DNA of 64,000 nucleotides from Candidatus Xianfuyuplasma coldseepsis. Lineage in GTDB: Bacteria > Bacillota_I > Bacilli_A > Izemoplasmatales > Izemoplasmataceae. The DNA lies in contig NZ_CP048914.1 of assembly GCF_014023125.1 (NCBI RefSeq), forward strand, positions 896,698-960,697, written 5' to 3'. Made by a program: the position numbers and the translations under genes. Under the pieces are notes generated by a model. The model did not search any database. It saw nothing but the letters and a program-made list of their open reading frames with translations, and was not told the origin of the DNA. Shown piece by piece: positions 38,291 to 47,648 of the stretch; the first letter of the stretch is position 1; each line of letters starts with the position of its first letter.

Positions 38291-38975
38291 GCGGTACCTC
38301 AAATCGATAACCTACACCAAATACCGTTTTAATATAGTTGGATCGATGTCCTAGGAATTTGCGTAGTTTTTTCACATAGGTATCGACAATTCGATCTTCG
38401 ACATAAACATCGATTCCCCATACTTCGTCAAGGAGAAGGTTTCGTGAACAGATTTTGCTTTCGTGTTCTAAGAAGTATTTAAGCAAATCAAACTCTGTTT
38501 TAGACAACTCTTTTTCGTCACCTTCGAGATACACCTTATGGGTATCTAAATCCATTTTGATACCACCAAGCTCAAGCATCCCACTTGTCTGTACTGAGAA
38601 ATCTTGATTTTGTAATCGCTCTAGTAAATTGCGTACTTTGGCCACAAGGATTTTAGGATTAAATGGTTTGGTAATATAGTCGTCCACTTTAAGCGAGTAT
38701 CCTTTTAAAATATCCTCTTCTTCAGATAAAGCACTCATCATAATAATGGGAACATTGGATGTTTCGCGAATTGTTTTTGCTACGTCCCAACCATTGACAT
38801 TGGGCATCATAATATCTAGGCAAACCAAATCCACACGATTTTGACTAAATAACTGTAGCCCTTTAAAACCATCCAAGGCACTTAAAACTGTGAATTTTTC
38901 CTTCAAAAAATAATTGGAGACAATGCGATTAATTGTCGGTTCATCTTCAATGATTAAGATTGTTGTGTGTTCCAT
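38277..38975 (-). CDS. OmpR/PhoB-family response regulator
   Basis: 232 residues. The receiver domain has the acidic pair IIEDEP, the phospho-acceptor Asp in LVCLDIMMPNVNGWD and the Lys in DDYITKPFN. The C-terminal winged helix ends KTVFGVGYRFEVPHE. Pairs with the kinase encoded by the overlapping downstream gene. TATAAT lies on the minus strand about 25 bases upstream, and a GTGAAT-N9-ATTCAC inverted repeat (39011-39031) is just beyond. Confidence 0.95.
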   Translation of the reverse strand: MEHTTILIIEDEPTINRIVSNYFLKEKFTVLSALDGFKGLQLFSQNRVDLVCLDIMMPNVNGWDVAKTIRETSNVPIIMMSALSEEEDILKGYSLKVDDYITKPFNPKILVAKVRNLLERLQNQDFSVQTSGMLELGGIKMDLDTHKVYLEGDEKELSKTEFDLLKYFLEHESKICSRNLLLDEVWGIDVYVEDRIVDTYVKKLRKFLGHRSNYIKTVFGVGYRFEVPHETD

Positions 38976-39092
38976 ATCATCACCTCTTGCAATAATTATA
39001 CCGTATAGATGTGAATATTTAAAGAATTCACGCTGTTATATGCTTTACTATTATCAGTAGTCGTATTACAATAGACCTGCAAGGTGATTATT

Positions 39093-40955
39093 ATGTATGA
39101 TGTTATCGTCATTGGTGGCGGTCATGCGGGAAGTGAAGCATGTTTAGCCGCTGCTAGAATGGGTCATAAAACCCTACTTGTTACAGGAAATGTAAATATG
39201 ATTGCGTCGATGCCGTGTAATCCATCAGTTGGAGGACCGGCCAAAGGAATCGTCGTACGTGAAATTGATGCACTTGGTGGTGAAATGGGCAAAAATGCAG
39301 ATAAAACAGCCATCCAAATGCGTCTTTTAAACATATCCAAAGGACCTGCGGTTCGTGCTCTACGTGCTCAAAGTGATAAAGTATTATACCCCAAAGAGAT
39401 GAAACAAACGATATTCAATCAAGACAATCTTGACGTTGTCGAAGCATATGTTGATTCATTATATCTGATCGATAATGCCGTAAAAGGTATTGTCCTAGAG
39501 AATGGTGACATCTACAAAGGACACACAGTTATTGTTACAACTGGTACCTATATGCAAGCGAAAATTCTTGTTGGTGACCAAGTAACCGACAGTGGACCCG
39601 ATAAACAAAAAGCATCCAAAGGCTTAAGTAAGCAATTACGGGAAGTTGGATTTGAAACAACCAGATTAAAAACGGGAACACCGCCACGCATCATTACAAA
39701 AACAATTGATTTTAGCAAGACGGAACGACATGACGGAGATGCTGTTGTTCGCCATTTTAGTTTTGATAAAGAAACCTATTATGACGTCGATAATCAATGG
39801 CCATGTTATCTAACCTATACAAGCTCTGTTACACATGATGTGATAAACCTAAACCTTACAAAATCGTCGATGTACAGTGGTGTTGTTGAAGGAGTTGGCC
39901 CCCGTTATTGTCCATCAATCGAAGATAAGTTGGTTCGATTCCAAGACAAGGAACGCCATCAAATATTCTTAGAACCTGAAAGCCAATTCATTGATGAAAC
40001 CTATGTTCAAGGATTCTCCACATCAATGCCTCATGATGTTCAAGAGCAAATGATTCACTCGATTCCAGGACTGGAAAACGCTGAAATTGCCCGATATGCT
40101 TACGCCATCGAATATGATGCAATCGATCCACGAGTGTTATATCCTACATTGGAAAGCAAAGAGTATCCCAATCTATATTTTGCCGGACAAGTAAATGGAA
40201 CAAGTGGATATGAAGAAGCCGCCTGTCAAGGACTTATGGCGGGAATTAATGCATCGCTCAAATTAGAACAAAAATCGCCTTTGGTATTAAAACGGAATGA
40301 AGCATACATCGGTGTACTCATTGATGATCTTGTCACAAAAGGCGTCAAAGATCCTTATCGACTACTGACATCACGGGCGGAATATCGTTTATTATTACGC
40401 CATGATAATGCGGATATAAGATTACGCGAATATGGATATCAAGTCGGATTGATTAATGAAGCGCGATACCAATCATATCAAGATAAGATTCGTGGAATTA
40501 AATCATTGAAACAAGTACTACAATCGATTCAATTATATCCGAACCCTGACACCAATCAATTGATTCGTCAACTAGGAACCGTTGATATTAAGGATAAAAC
40601 ATCACTTTACGATTTTCTAAGACGACCAGAAATTCATCTTGAACAATTAACAAATTGGGTTGATTTAGAATCATTCAATGAAGATGTGATTGAACAAGTT
40701 GAGATTGATATCAAGTATGAAGGATACATTACAAAAGCCTATAAACAAGCGGAAAAAATGTTAAAGATGGAAGACTATAGTATTCCAAATACAATCGATT
40801 ATGACAATATTCATAATTTAGCACTAGAAGCCAGGGAAAAATTAAAGAAAATCAAACCGTTAACTATCGGACAAGCATCACGTATAAGCGGTGTAAACCC
40901 GGCTGATATCTCCATCTTGCTAATACATATTAAGACATTAAATAATAGACTATAA
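39093..40955 (+). CDS. mnmG: tRNA uridine-5-carboxymethylaminomethyl modification enzyme MnmG
   Basis: 620 residues. FAD-binding N-terminus VIVIGGGHAGSEACLAAARM, then PCNPSVGGPAKG and the conserved EVMRxY-like C-terminal helical region. With MnmE it modifies U34 of several tRNAs. mnmE is not adjacent here. AAGGTGA lies 5 nt before ATG 39093. Its end overlaps a terminator, and rsmG has a separate promoter. Confidence 0.97.
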   Translation: MYDVIVIGGGHAGSEACLAAARMGHKTLLVTGNVNMIASMPCNPSVGGPAKGIVVREIDALGGEMGKNADKTAIQMRLLNISKGPAVRALRAQSDKVLYPKEMKQTIFNQDNLDVVEAYVDSLYLIDNAVKGIVLENGDIYKGHTVIVTTGTYMQAKILVGDQVTDSGPDKQKASKGLSKQLREVGFETTRLKTGTPPRIITKTIDFSKTERHDGDAVVRHFSFDKETYYDVDNQWPCYLTYTSSVTHDVINLNLTKSSMYSGVVEGVGPRYCPSIEDKLVRFQDKERHQIFLEPESQFIDETYVQGFSTSMPHDVQEQMIHSIPGLENAEIARYAYAIEYDAIDPRVLYPTLESKEYPNLYFAGQVNGTSGYEEAACQGLMAGINASLKLEQKSPLVLKRNEAYIGVLIDDLVTKGVKDPYRLLTSRAEYRLLLRHDNADIRLREYGYQVGLINEARYQSYQDKIRGIKSLKQVLQSIQLYPNPDTNQLIRQLGTVDIKDKTSLYDFLRRPEIHLEQLTNWVDLESFNEDVIEQVEIDIKYEGYITKAYKQAEKMLKMEDYSIPNTIDYDNIHNLALEAREKLKKIKPLTIGQASRISGVNPADISILLIHIKTLNNRL

Positions 40956-40975
40956 CGATAGTCTATTATTTTTAA
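40941..40975 (+). terminator. Terminator of mnmG
   Basis: AATAATAGACTAT (40941-40953), loop AACG, ATAGTCTATTATT (40958-40970), then Ts. Confidence 0.85.
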
Positions 40976-41024
40976 TTGTTTTTCAAATAATATTGAATAT
41001 GGTAAAATAGGATAAGGTGATACT

Positions 41025-41711
41025 ATGATAGAGCAATTTCAACACATGCTTGAAGAATGTGGGATTCAACTTAGTCCAAAACAAGAGCAACAATTTGCAC
41101 ACTATTATAATCTGTTAATGGAATGGAACAGTAAACTAAATTTAACTTCCATAACAGAGAAGGAAGAAGTATATCTCAAGCATTTTTACGATAGTATTTG
41201 CCTCACAAAAGCAATTTCATTGTCAAACCAAACCATCTTAGATGTCGGCAGTGGTGCCGGCTTTCCAAGCATACCGTTAAAAATCATATTTCCCGACCTT
41301 CAGATAACCATTATTGATGCTCTACAAAAGCGTGTACGTTTTTTGCATGAATTAACCGATACGTTAGGAATATCAGTCGAACTTATTCATGGACGAGCTG
41401 AGGAATTTTCTCGTCGTGAAACATACGATATCGTTACCGCTAGAGCCGTATCTAATCTACGAATGCTTTGTGAATTATGCATACCATTTGTGAAACATCA
41501 CGGTGTATTTCTAGCAATGAAAGGTCCGGGGTATCAAGAGGAAGTCATCGATTCTAAGAACACGATACAGATACTTGGTGGAACTTTGGAGGATACCATT
41601 TTATATCATGTCAATCATTTTGAACGTTCGATTGTTGTTGTCCGAAAAACCGCTACAACTCCTACAAAATACCCCAGAAGATACAATAAAATTAAGTCAA
41701 AACCTCTATAG
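41025..41711 (+). CDS. rsmG: 16S rRNA (guanine527-N7)-methyltransferase
   Basis: 228 residues. SAM loop ILDVGSGAGFPSIPLKI, followed by VTARAVSNL and FLAMKGP in the catalytic region. Methylates G527 in 16S rRNA. Its position after mnmG and close to parAB is the common origin-proximal order. Confidence 0.97.
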   Translation: MIEQFQHMLEECGIQLSPKQEQQFAHYYNLLMEWNSKLNLTSITEKEEVYLKHFYDSICLTKAISLSNQTILDVGSGAGFPSIPLKIIFPDLQITIIDALQKRVRFLHELTDTLGISVELIHGRAEEFSRRETYDIVTARAVSNLRMLCELCIPFVKHHGVFLAMKGPGYQEEVIDSKNTIQILGGTLEDTILYHVNHFERSIVVVRKTATTPTKYPRRYNKIKSKPL

Positions 41712-41723
41712 GATGTGTATTCT

Positions 41724-42935
41724 ATGAGACAGTATAATCATAAATACAATTTTAAGCAGCTAGAACCGTATAAAGAGATTCTAGAACTGCAACACATTCG
41801 AATTAAAACACTGATCGTTAACATTTTAAACGTCGTGTTTGCTTTTGTTGTGTTGTATTTTTTTATTCGTCTACAAGTAGAAACAATTCAGATTCTACAA
41901 GTGATGTTCATGTTTGGATTATTACTACTAATCAATATTTACTTCATGTCGTTGAACCACGATCTTTATAATAATCTAAAGCTCGCAATGTATACGAATG
42001 CCTTAGGAGAATTTATCATTGCATTAACCCTTATTTTTATGTTTCAAACACCCAGTATATTTACTTCGTTATTCTTAGCCTATGCAATTACCTCCATATA
42101 TCAAGACTATAAAGTTATGTTCATCAGTAATGGTGCCTTATTTGTCAGTGGGATATTGCTAGCCATTAACTATCAAGTAATCTTCTCCATTCCGAATGTG
42201 GATGCGATTCAGAACCTATATGTTGTAGTCTTTTTGTTACTTTTTGTATTATTACTAACATTATCATCATACATCTTGATTAAACGAAAATCATTTTTCT
42301 ATAATCATTTAGCAAAAATAAAAGAATCCGAAGTGCGAAACATGGATTTATTAATGGAAATTCAAACGATTCGAACTAGTCATGAAATGGATGTTGATGC
42401 CTATTATAAATCTCTGGATACTTTTACCAAAGAATTATCCAAAAAGATAGGGATTGAAAATGTCTTTGGACGTAAAATTCAATTACTTAAAGATATGAAA
42501 AAAGAACCAACTACGAGCTTACTTGAAAAGTATCCTGAATACACTCTAGAGCAGCTCAATGAGTTATCAAACTTAGAGTTATCCATCCATCATAAAATGA
42601 GAAATATCGGGCTAAAAGCAAGTAAAACGAAAGATATTGATGTAAATCGCAAAGAAATTTTTTCCGAAAGTCAGTTCAAGTCATTTCGCCATTTCAATGA
42701 TGATACCTATGTGAAAATTATTTCATTTGTTGTGTTTTATGTGATGCTGCGAATGGACAAAATATACTTATCGGAGTTAAGCCAAGAAGATGTAGTGGAC
42801 ATCTTATTTAACTCGGAATATTATTATTTAATTGATGAAGACGTACTTCGTGTATTTAAGGAGAACAGCGAAGTGTTCGAAATGATTATACAAGACGTAT
42901 TGAAGGATGCCTGGGGCCATGAAAAACATATTTGA
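41724..42935 (+). CDS. Unknown membrane protein with helical cytosolic tail (paralogue 1)
   Basis: 403 residues, not recognised. About six hydrophobic segments in residues 30-205 are followed by a basic turn (IKRKSFFYNH) and a ~200-residue soluble helical domain. ATG 41724 is preferred to GTG 41715. Its tail (FNDDTYVKIISFVVFYVMLR ... LIDEDVLRVFKENSEVF) lines up with the tail of the next gene, so the two are paralogues with the same layout. The helical domain could be a degenerate signalling domain, but no catalytic motif is seen. It overlaps the next gene. Confidence 0.75.
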   Translation: MRQYNHKYNFKQLEPYKEILELQHIRIKTLIVNILNVVFAFVVLYFFIRLQVETIQILQVMFMFGLLLLINIYFMSLNHDLYNNLKLAMYTNALGEFIIALTLIFMFQTPSIFTSLFLAYAITSIYQDYKVMFISNGALFVSGILLAINYQVIFSIPNVDAIQNLYVVVFLLLFVLLLTLSSYILIKRKSFFYNHLAKIKESEVRNMDLLMEIQTIRTSHEMDVDAYYKSLDTFTKELSKKIGIENVFGRKIQLLKDMKKEPTTSLLEKYPEYTLEQLNELSNLELSIHHKMRNIGLKASKTKDIDVNRKEIFSESQFKSFRHFNDDTYVKIISFVVFYVMLRMDKIYLSELSQEDVVDILFNSEYYYLIDEDVLRVFKENSEVFEMIIQDVLKDAWGHEKHI

Positions 42936-44100
42936 ACGAATTCAAAGTAGTGAATTCCTTACCTTTAGTGAAGTTCTCCGCCTAAAAGTAGCTATCGTAA
43001 CAATCTTTGTTTCCGTCTTTATTGTCCTTACAATTCCACTATCATCATTTAATGATTTCTCAATCGATATCAATGTATTTGTACCGATGGCACTTGCCTT
43101 ATTAATTGTTTTAACATTGTTGATGATGATTATAAACTTCAATCGATTTTCGATGCATACATCAATTATTACAATTGCGATACTTACCCTGTTCTATTCA
43201 CAAGGATCAAACCACTTTTACGGATACATCATGTTCTTCGTGTTCTTAACCATTGTTATTTTTTACCAAGATATTCTTGCATATTTGTTTTATGGAGGCA
43301 TCATCACAGGTGTTGGTGTATACTATATCTTCGATAAAGGTGTCTCGATTATTGGAACAAACTCTATTGATACCAATGTATCGATGATGACGTATCTTGT
43401 TGTCTTGATTGGATTCTATATCATTTTCTTAATTCAATTTCTGATATCAGATAATATCTATGAGAAAATGAATAATGAGTGGGTTCGAATGAAAAAAATC
43501 TTGGAAAAATACCAAGAGTTTAGTATTCGCCATATTACGGAAATGGAAGAGGAAAATGACCTAACACCCGTTTGGAGAGAAACTAAATTCCAACGCACGG
43601 TACATGAATTAAGTGTGTTTATTAACGAATTCTTTGAAGCTGACGCCCATAAAATATCTGAGGTTATTGAGTTCTATTTCTTCTTACATTCTCAAGAAGT
43701 GGAGGAAGTTATTGCAAATGAAAATGCATCAATCATCGCGCGCCGTTATGCCGTTCAATTCGAAAAATATCTTATCAATCGTGAGGGCGAATTAAATGCG
43801 ATTTTATTTGAAATAGCAAGCCTGTATAAACCGACCCCTAATTTCACAGATGACCGGTATAAATATAATCTAAATGAACTATTTCACGATCGTATTGATA
43901 AGTTATTATCGCTCGCTATTTTATACCATTTCTTAAAAACTGAGGTCACACAATTGGATAAATGGGGTAACATAAAAGATACCCTAACTCATGAAGAAAT
44001 AACGGAACTTTTCAAATCGAAAGAATATCGTGAGTTTATACCCTATGAGTTGGTAAACTTCTATTTGGATAACGAGGACTTATTTAGGACGTTGTTATAA
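42919..44100 (+). CDS. Unknown membrane protein with helical cytosolic tail (paralogue 2)
   Basis: 393 residues from ATG 42919 (ATG 42907 is an alternative 4 codons earlier). Six hydrophobic segments (about residues 24-185) then a ~200-residue helical domain ending RIDKLLSLAILYHFLKTEV ... YLDNEDLFRTLL, similar in order and spacing to paralogue 1. No signal peptide, metal site or known domain recognised. Sits just before the DnaA-box-like sites and parA, an uncommon place for a membrane-protein pair. Confidence 0.72.
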   Translation: MKNIFERIQSSEFLTFSEVLRLKVAIVTIFVSVFIVLTIPLSSFNDFSIDINVFVPMALALLIVLTLLMMIINFNRFSMHTSIITIAILTLFYSQGSNHFYGYIMFFVFLTIVIFYQDILAYLFYGGIITGVGVYYIFDKGVSIIGTNSIDTNVSMMTYLVVLIGFYIIFLIQFLISDNIYEKMNNEWVRMKKILEKYQEFSIRHITEMEEENDLTPVWRETKFQRTVHELSVFINEFFEADAHKISEVIEFYFFLHSQEVEEVIANENASIIARRYAVQFEKYLINREGELNAILFEIASLYKPTPNFTDDRYKYNLNELFHDRIDKLLSLAILYHFLKTEVTQLDKWGNIKDTLTHEEITELFKSKEYREFIPYELVNFYLDNEDLFRTLL

Positions 44101-44103
44101 TAT

Positions 44104-44127
44104 TTGTCCACAAAAATCTGTGGATAA
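44104..44127. promoter_or_regulatory. DnaA-box-like inverted pair upstream of parA
   Basis: TTGTCCACA (44104-44112) and TGTGGATAA (44119-44127, the exact complement of consensus TTATCCACA) face each other across 6 bases. They lie between the membrane-protein pair and parA, in gene company typical of chromosome origins. Two boxes do not make an origin; they could mark an origin flank or DnaA control of parAB. Confidence 0.6.
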
Positions 44128-44211
44128 CTTTTACGTGTTTTGGGTGTAAATTAAAGTATGTATATGATACAATATATATACTTTTCTTTATATTGTTTAG
44201 AGGTGAAAAGT

Positions 44212-44991
44212 ATGGGGAAAATATTATCTATCAGTAATCAAAAAGGTGGCGTTGGGAAAACAACCACGAGTGTTAACCTTGCCAGTTCATTATCGTATCT
44301 GGGGAAGAGCGTATTATTGGTTGATGTCGATCATCAAGCAAATGCGACAACGTACATGGGGATTAACCGCGCCAATCTTGATTTTTCGGTTGCTGATATT
44401 TTTATGGAACGATTGTCAATTCACGATGTCATTGTAAAAGTTCCATCGGTTGATGTTGACATCATTCCCGCGCGTTATGAGCTAGGACACATTGAGTCCC
44501 ATCTAATCAGTCATGATAATAAGGATTTTATTTTAGCGAATGCTTTAGAAGAAGTGCGAGATAATTATGACTATATTATTATTGATTGCCCACCTTCGTT
44601 GGGTATCGTTACGATTAACGCTTTAACTGCATCGGATAGTGTTTTAATTCCTGTTCAATGTGAGTTTTTAGCATTGGATGGTTTAACGCAGTTACTAAAC
44701 ACTATTCGTGTTATCCAAAATAAACAGAAGTACAATCATAAAACCTTGACAATTGAAGGAGTATTACTAACCATGCTTGATACTCGTAGCAATATTGGAT
44801 ATGAAGTTATCAATGAAGTTCGTACATATTTTAAGGAAAAAGTATTTAAAACAATTATTCCTCGAAATGTCAAGTGCTCCGTAGCACCAAGTCACGGATT
44901 ACCTGTTACGGAATTTTCGCCTCGTAGTAAAGGATCCATTAGTTACCAAAATCTAGCGAAAGAGATGGTGGCTATGAATGAAAGATTCTAA
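44212..44991 (+). CDS. parA: Chromosome-partitioning ATPase ParA/Soj
   Basis: 259 residues from ATG 44212 (AGAGGTGAAA upstream). Deviant Walker A SNQKGGVGKTTTSVNLA, Walker B YIIIDCPPSLG. With ParB it positions newly replicated origins. A longer frame from 44158 runs through the promoter region and lacks a ribosome site. Overlaps parB by 14 bases. Confidence 0.97.
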   Translation: MGKILSISNQKGGVGKTTTSVNLASSLSYLGKSVLLVDVDHQANATTYMGINRANLDFSVADIFMERLSIHDVIVKVPSVDVDIIPARYELGHIESHLISHDNKDFILANALEEVRDNYDYIIIDCPPSLGIVTINALTASDSVLIPVQCEFLALDGLTQLLNTIRVIQNKQKYNHKTLTIEGVLLTMLDTRSNIGYEVINEVRTYFKEKVFKTIIPRNVKCSVAPSHGLPVTEFSPRSKGSISYQNLAKEMVAMNERF

Positions 44992-45820
44992 AGTAGAACT
45001 TGGTAGAAGCTTTAAGGATTTAATGGAAGAAAATCAACAAGAGTACTCTGATCGCGAAGAGGTTCAGGACATTGATATTTCTCTCATCGTTCCGAACCCC
45101 AATCAACCGCGATCTATTTTTGATACAACAAGCTTACAAGAGTTGGCAAACTCCATAAAAGAACACGGTGTGTTTCAACCGGTTATTTTAAAACCCGCCG
45201 GAACGGGTTATATGATTGTAGCTGGAGAACGACGCGTAAAAGCGGCCAAACTAGCCGGTCTAACATATGTTCCGTCGATTATTCGAGATTACAATTCAAT
45301 TTACTTATCCGAACTAGCAATTCTTGAGAACTTACAGCGTGAAGATCTAACCCCAATTGAAGAGGCAATAGCACTTCAAAAAGCATTGTTTCAATTAGGA
45401 GTAACACATGCTGAACTTGGAAAGAAAATAGGGAAAAGCAGAGTGTATGTCACAAACATAATTGGGTTATTAAATTTACCTGCAACGGTAATTCAAAGCG
45501 TTAATTATGGTCATATAAAAATGGGACACGCAAGAGCGTTAAGTAAAGTAAAAGACCAGCGTTTATGTCTTGATCTACACGATCGAATTATTGAAGAGAA
45601 ATTTACTGTACGGGACGTAGAGAGAATCATTCGTAACATTCATTCGAAAAAAATCTCAGTTCCGAACAAGGTTATAAAAAATCGTCGTCAATATTTGGAA
45701 AATATTATTGATGATTCTATCAAATTTACACTCGGTAAAGCACAACTGACATTTCGATTTGACACAGAAGAAGAATTGAATAAAATTATCGATCTATTAA
45801 ATGGAGGTAGCAAACAATGA
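44978..45820 (+). CDS. parB: ParB/Spo0J-family partition protein
   Basis: 280 residues. ParB N-terminal CTP/DNA region IVPNPNQPRSIFD and GERRVKAAKLAG, the ENLQREDLTPIEEA box, the HTH (LGKKIGKSRVYVTNIIGLL) and C-terminal dimer domain. No parS site was found by eye in the window. Noc is the alternative, but adjacency to parA favours ParB. Its stop overlaps the mscS start as ATGA. Confidence 0.95.
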   Translation: MKDSKVELGRSFKDLMEENQQEYSDREEVQDIDISLIVPNPNQPRSIFDTTSLQELANSIKEHGVFQPVILKPAGTGYMIVAGERRVKAAKLAGLTYVPSIIRDYNSIYLSELAILENLQREDLTPIEEAIALQKALFQLGVTHAELGKKIGKSRVYVTNIIGLLNLPATVIQSVNYGHIKMGHARALSKVKDQRLCLDLHDRIIEEKFTVRDVERIIRNIHSKKISVPNKVIKNRRQYLENIIDDSIKFTLGKAQLTFRFDTEEELNKIIDLLNGGSKQ

Positions 45821-46656
45821 ATGGTATTGGTGAAGTAATATATAATATTTTTGTAAACAACTTAAATATACCTGAATCATTGAGTGAATTTGTCATCATA
45901 GGTTTTAGTATTGTAACTTGGTTATTATTAGGATTTATTATTAATCGAGTATCAAAACCTGTTATTAATAAACTGTTACGTATTGAAAAAAAAGGGGCTC
46001 GAGCAAAGACTGTAGCAAATCTGTTATGGAGTGTAACAAGATATTTGGTATGGTTTATTGTTCTAATGCTTATTTTCTCTAGTTTGGGTGTTGATTTAAC
46101 GCCATTTATTGCATCAGCAGGTGTTGTTGGTCTAGCAATTGGTTTTGGAGCACAGGAAATAGTACGCGATTTTATGAGCGGTTTCTTTATCATTTTTGAT
46201 GGTGAATTCCAAGTAGGAGAAGTCATTGAAGTAAAAGGTTTCAAAGGTACTGTAATTATGATTGGATTACGAACAACAGTTATTGAAAATTGGAAAGGTG
46301 AACGGAAAATCATCAACAATGGAAACATTGATAGTGTTATAAACTTCTCTAGAAATCAAAGTATAGCTGTTGTCGATTTTGGTGTGGCATATGATACAGA
46401 TCTTCAAAAACTAACTGAAATCATGCCTGCATTTCTTGAGCAAGAAGATGAACGTTATGGTGATATTGTAGAAATGCCTAAGTTCTTAGGAGTTACAGAA
46501 TTAGCAGATTCAAGTATTAATATGAGAATTATAGCTAAAACAGAAGTGATGAAACATTTTCAAGTAGAACGAGATATTCGTAAAGACTTAGTTATGTATT
46601 TTTCTGAAAATGAAATTGAAATACCATTCCCACAGGTGGTAGTGCACAATGCATAA
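45817..46656 (+). CDS. mscS: MscS-type small mechanosensitive channel
   Basis: 279 residues. Three membrane segments; TM3 and following loop are IASAGVVGLAIGFGAQEIVR, DFMSGFFIIFDGEFQVGE, typical of MscS, then the beta domain and cytosolic cage. It releases solutes on hypo-osmotic shock. Close relatives follow parB in several Bacillota. GGAGGTAG lies 5-8 nt before ATG 45817. Confidence 0.94.
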   Translation: MNGIGEVIYNIFVNNLNIPESLSEFVIIGFSIVTWLLLGFIINRVSKPVINKLLRIEKKGARAKTVANLLWSVTRYLVWFIVLMLIFSSLGVDLTPFIASAGVVGLAIGFGAQEIVRDFMSGFFIIFDGEFQVGEVIEVKGFKGTVIMIGLRTTVIENWKGERKIINNGNIDSVINFSRNQSIAVVDFGVAYDTDLQKLTEIMPAFLEQEDERYGDIVEMPKFLGVTELADSSINMRIIAKTEVMKHFQVERDIRKDLVMYFSENEIEIPFPQVVVHNA

Positions 46657-46843
46657 ATTTGACCTAAATGATGTTTTGGTTTTAAAGAAAAAACATCCTT
46701 GCGGTTCTTTTGAGTGGAAGGTAATCCGAACAGGTGCAGATGTAAAACTTCAATGTCTTGGATGTAACAGAGTTGTTATGTTGGAAAGACCAATACTACA
46801 AAAAAGAATAAAAAAAGTTATAAGAGCAAATTCTGGTGAATAA
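46649..46843 (+). CDS. DUF951 family small zinc-ribbon-like protein
   Basis: 64 residues. FDLNDVLVLKKKHPCGSFEW, then CLGCNRVVMLER, is the DUF951 (YyzM) signature with Cys at HPCG and CLGC. It is a beta-rich domain found between parB and ychF in many Bacillota; function unknown, perhaps nucleic-acid binding. Start overlaps the mscS end by 8 bases. Confidence 0.9.
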   Translation: MHKFDLNDVLVLKKKHPCGSFEWKVIRTGADVKLQCLGCNRVVMLERPILQKRIKKVIRANSGE

Positions 46844-46863
46844 AAACTAAGGTTGGGATATAC

Positions 46864-47148
46864 TTGAGAGATATAATTAAGGAAATTATTAAGTTTAGAG
46901 ATGAACGTGGATGGGAATCAAATGATAAACCAGAGAACTTAGCAAAGTCAATTATTATTGAAGCTGCAGAGTTATTGGAAAATTATCAATGGGGACCTGA
47001 TCACGCAGATTTAACAAATGTCAAGGAGGAGATTGCCGACGTGATAATTTATGCAATTGCAATGGCATATGACCTAGGCTTTGATATTGAACAAATTATT
47101 CGAGAAAAACTAGTGAAAAATGCCGAAAAATACCCGGCAAAAAAATAA
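46864..47148 (+). CDS. MazG-like nucleotide pyrophosphohydrolase
   Basis: 94 residues from TTG 46864. EEs of the MazG fold are in IIEAAELLEN and VKEEIADVIIYAIAMAYDLG (metal-binding E-E-x-x-E and E-x-x-D). A single-domain MazG of this type hydrolyses non-canonical or dCTP-like nucleotides. Weak ribosome site (GGTTGGGA). Ends just before the tRNA cluster. Confidence 0.9.
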   Translation: MRDIIKEIIKFRDERGWESNDKPENLAKSIIIEAAELLENYQWGPDHADLTNVKEEIADVIIYAIAMAYDLGFDIEQIIREKLVKNAEKYPAKK

Positions 47149-47193
47149 CTTGATTTTTATATTGAGATATAATAAAATAATATCTGCATGTTT

Positions 47194-47277
47194 GGGCGGG
47201 TAGCGAAGTGGTTAAACGCGACAGACTGTAACTCTGTTCCCTCGGGTTCGGCGGTTCAAATCCGTCCCCTCCCACCA
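47194..47277 (+). tRNA. tRNA-Tyr (GTA)
   Basis: 84 nt, long variable arm, anticodon loop CTGTAAC, encoded CCA. The acceptor stem has a C4-T69 mismatch (GGGCGGG against CCCTCCC), where A4 would be expected. Confidence 0.93.
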
Positions 47278-47280
47278 TAC

Positions 47281-47355
47281 TGGGCTATGGCCAAGCGGTT
47301 AAGGCACCGGACTTTGACTCCGGGATCGATGGTTCGAATCCATCTAGCCCAGCCA
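47281..47355 (+). tRNA. tRNA-Gln (TTG)
   Basis: Acceptor TGGGCTA with TAGCCCA, anticodon loop CTTTGAC, encoded CCA. Confidence 0.95.
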
Positions 47356-47401
47356 TTTTTTCTGTTATCCTTTTTGTTTTGAAAATTATAGACTTTAAAG
47401 G

Positions 47402-47430
47402 TTGACAACTGACCAATTAAATAGTAGAAT
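47402..47430 (+). promoter_or_regulatory. Promoter inside the tRNA cluster
   Basis: Consensus TTGACA (47402-47407), 17-bp spacer, TAGAAT (47425-47430), 29 bases before tRNA-Ile. It sits in the 103-base gap after tRNA-Gln and suggests a second transcript start for the twelve downstream tRNAs. Confidence 0.75.
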
Positions 47431-47458
47431 AAATAACGCACTTATGTCTTTTTGGTGG

Positions 47459-47535
<77 letters not shown>

Positions 47536-47569
47536 AATAAGTTGCCTGATATTCCCAAAAATAACATAT

Positions 47570-47645
47570 GGGGCCTTAGCTCAGCTGGGAGAGCGCCTGC
47601 CTTGCACGCAGGAGGTCAGCGGTTCGATCCCGCTAGGCTCCACCA
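47570..47645 (+). tRNA. tRNA-Ala (TGC)
   Basis: GGGGCCT with AGGCTCC (one G-T), anticodon loop CTTGCAC, encoded CCA. Confidence 0.96.
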
Positions 47646-47648
47646 TAT

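Noticed and set aside
44100-45820. parS site near parAB
   Set aside because: No sequence close to the usual TGTTTCACGTGAAACA was seen by eye in the window.
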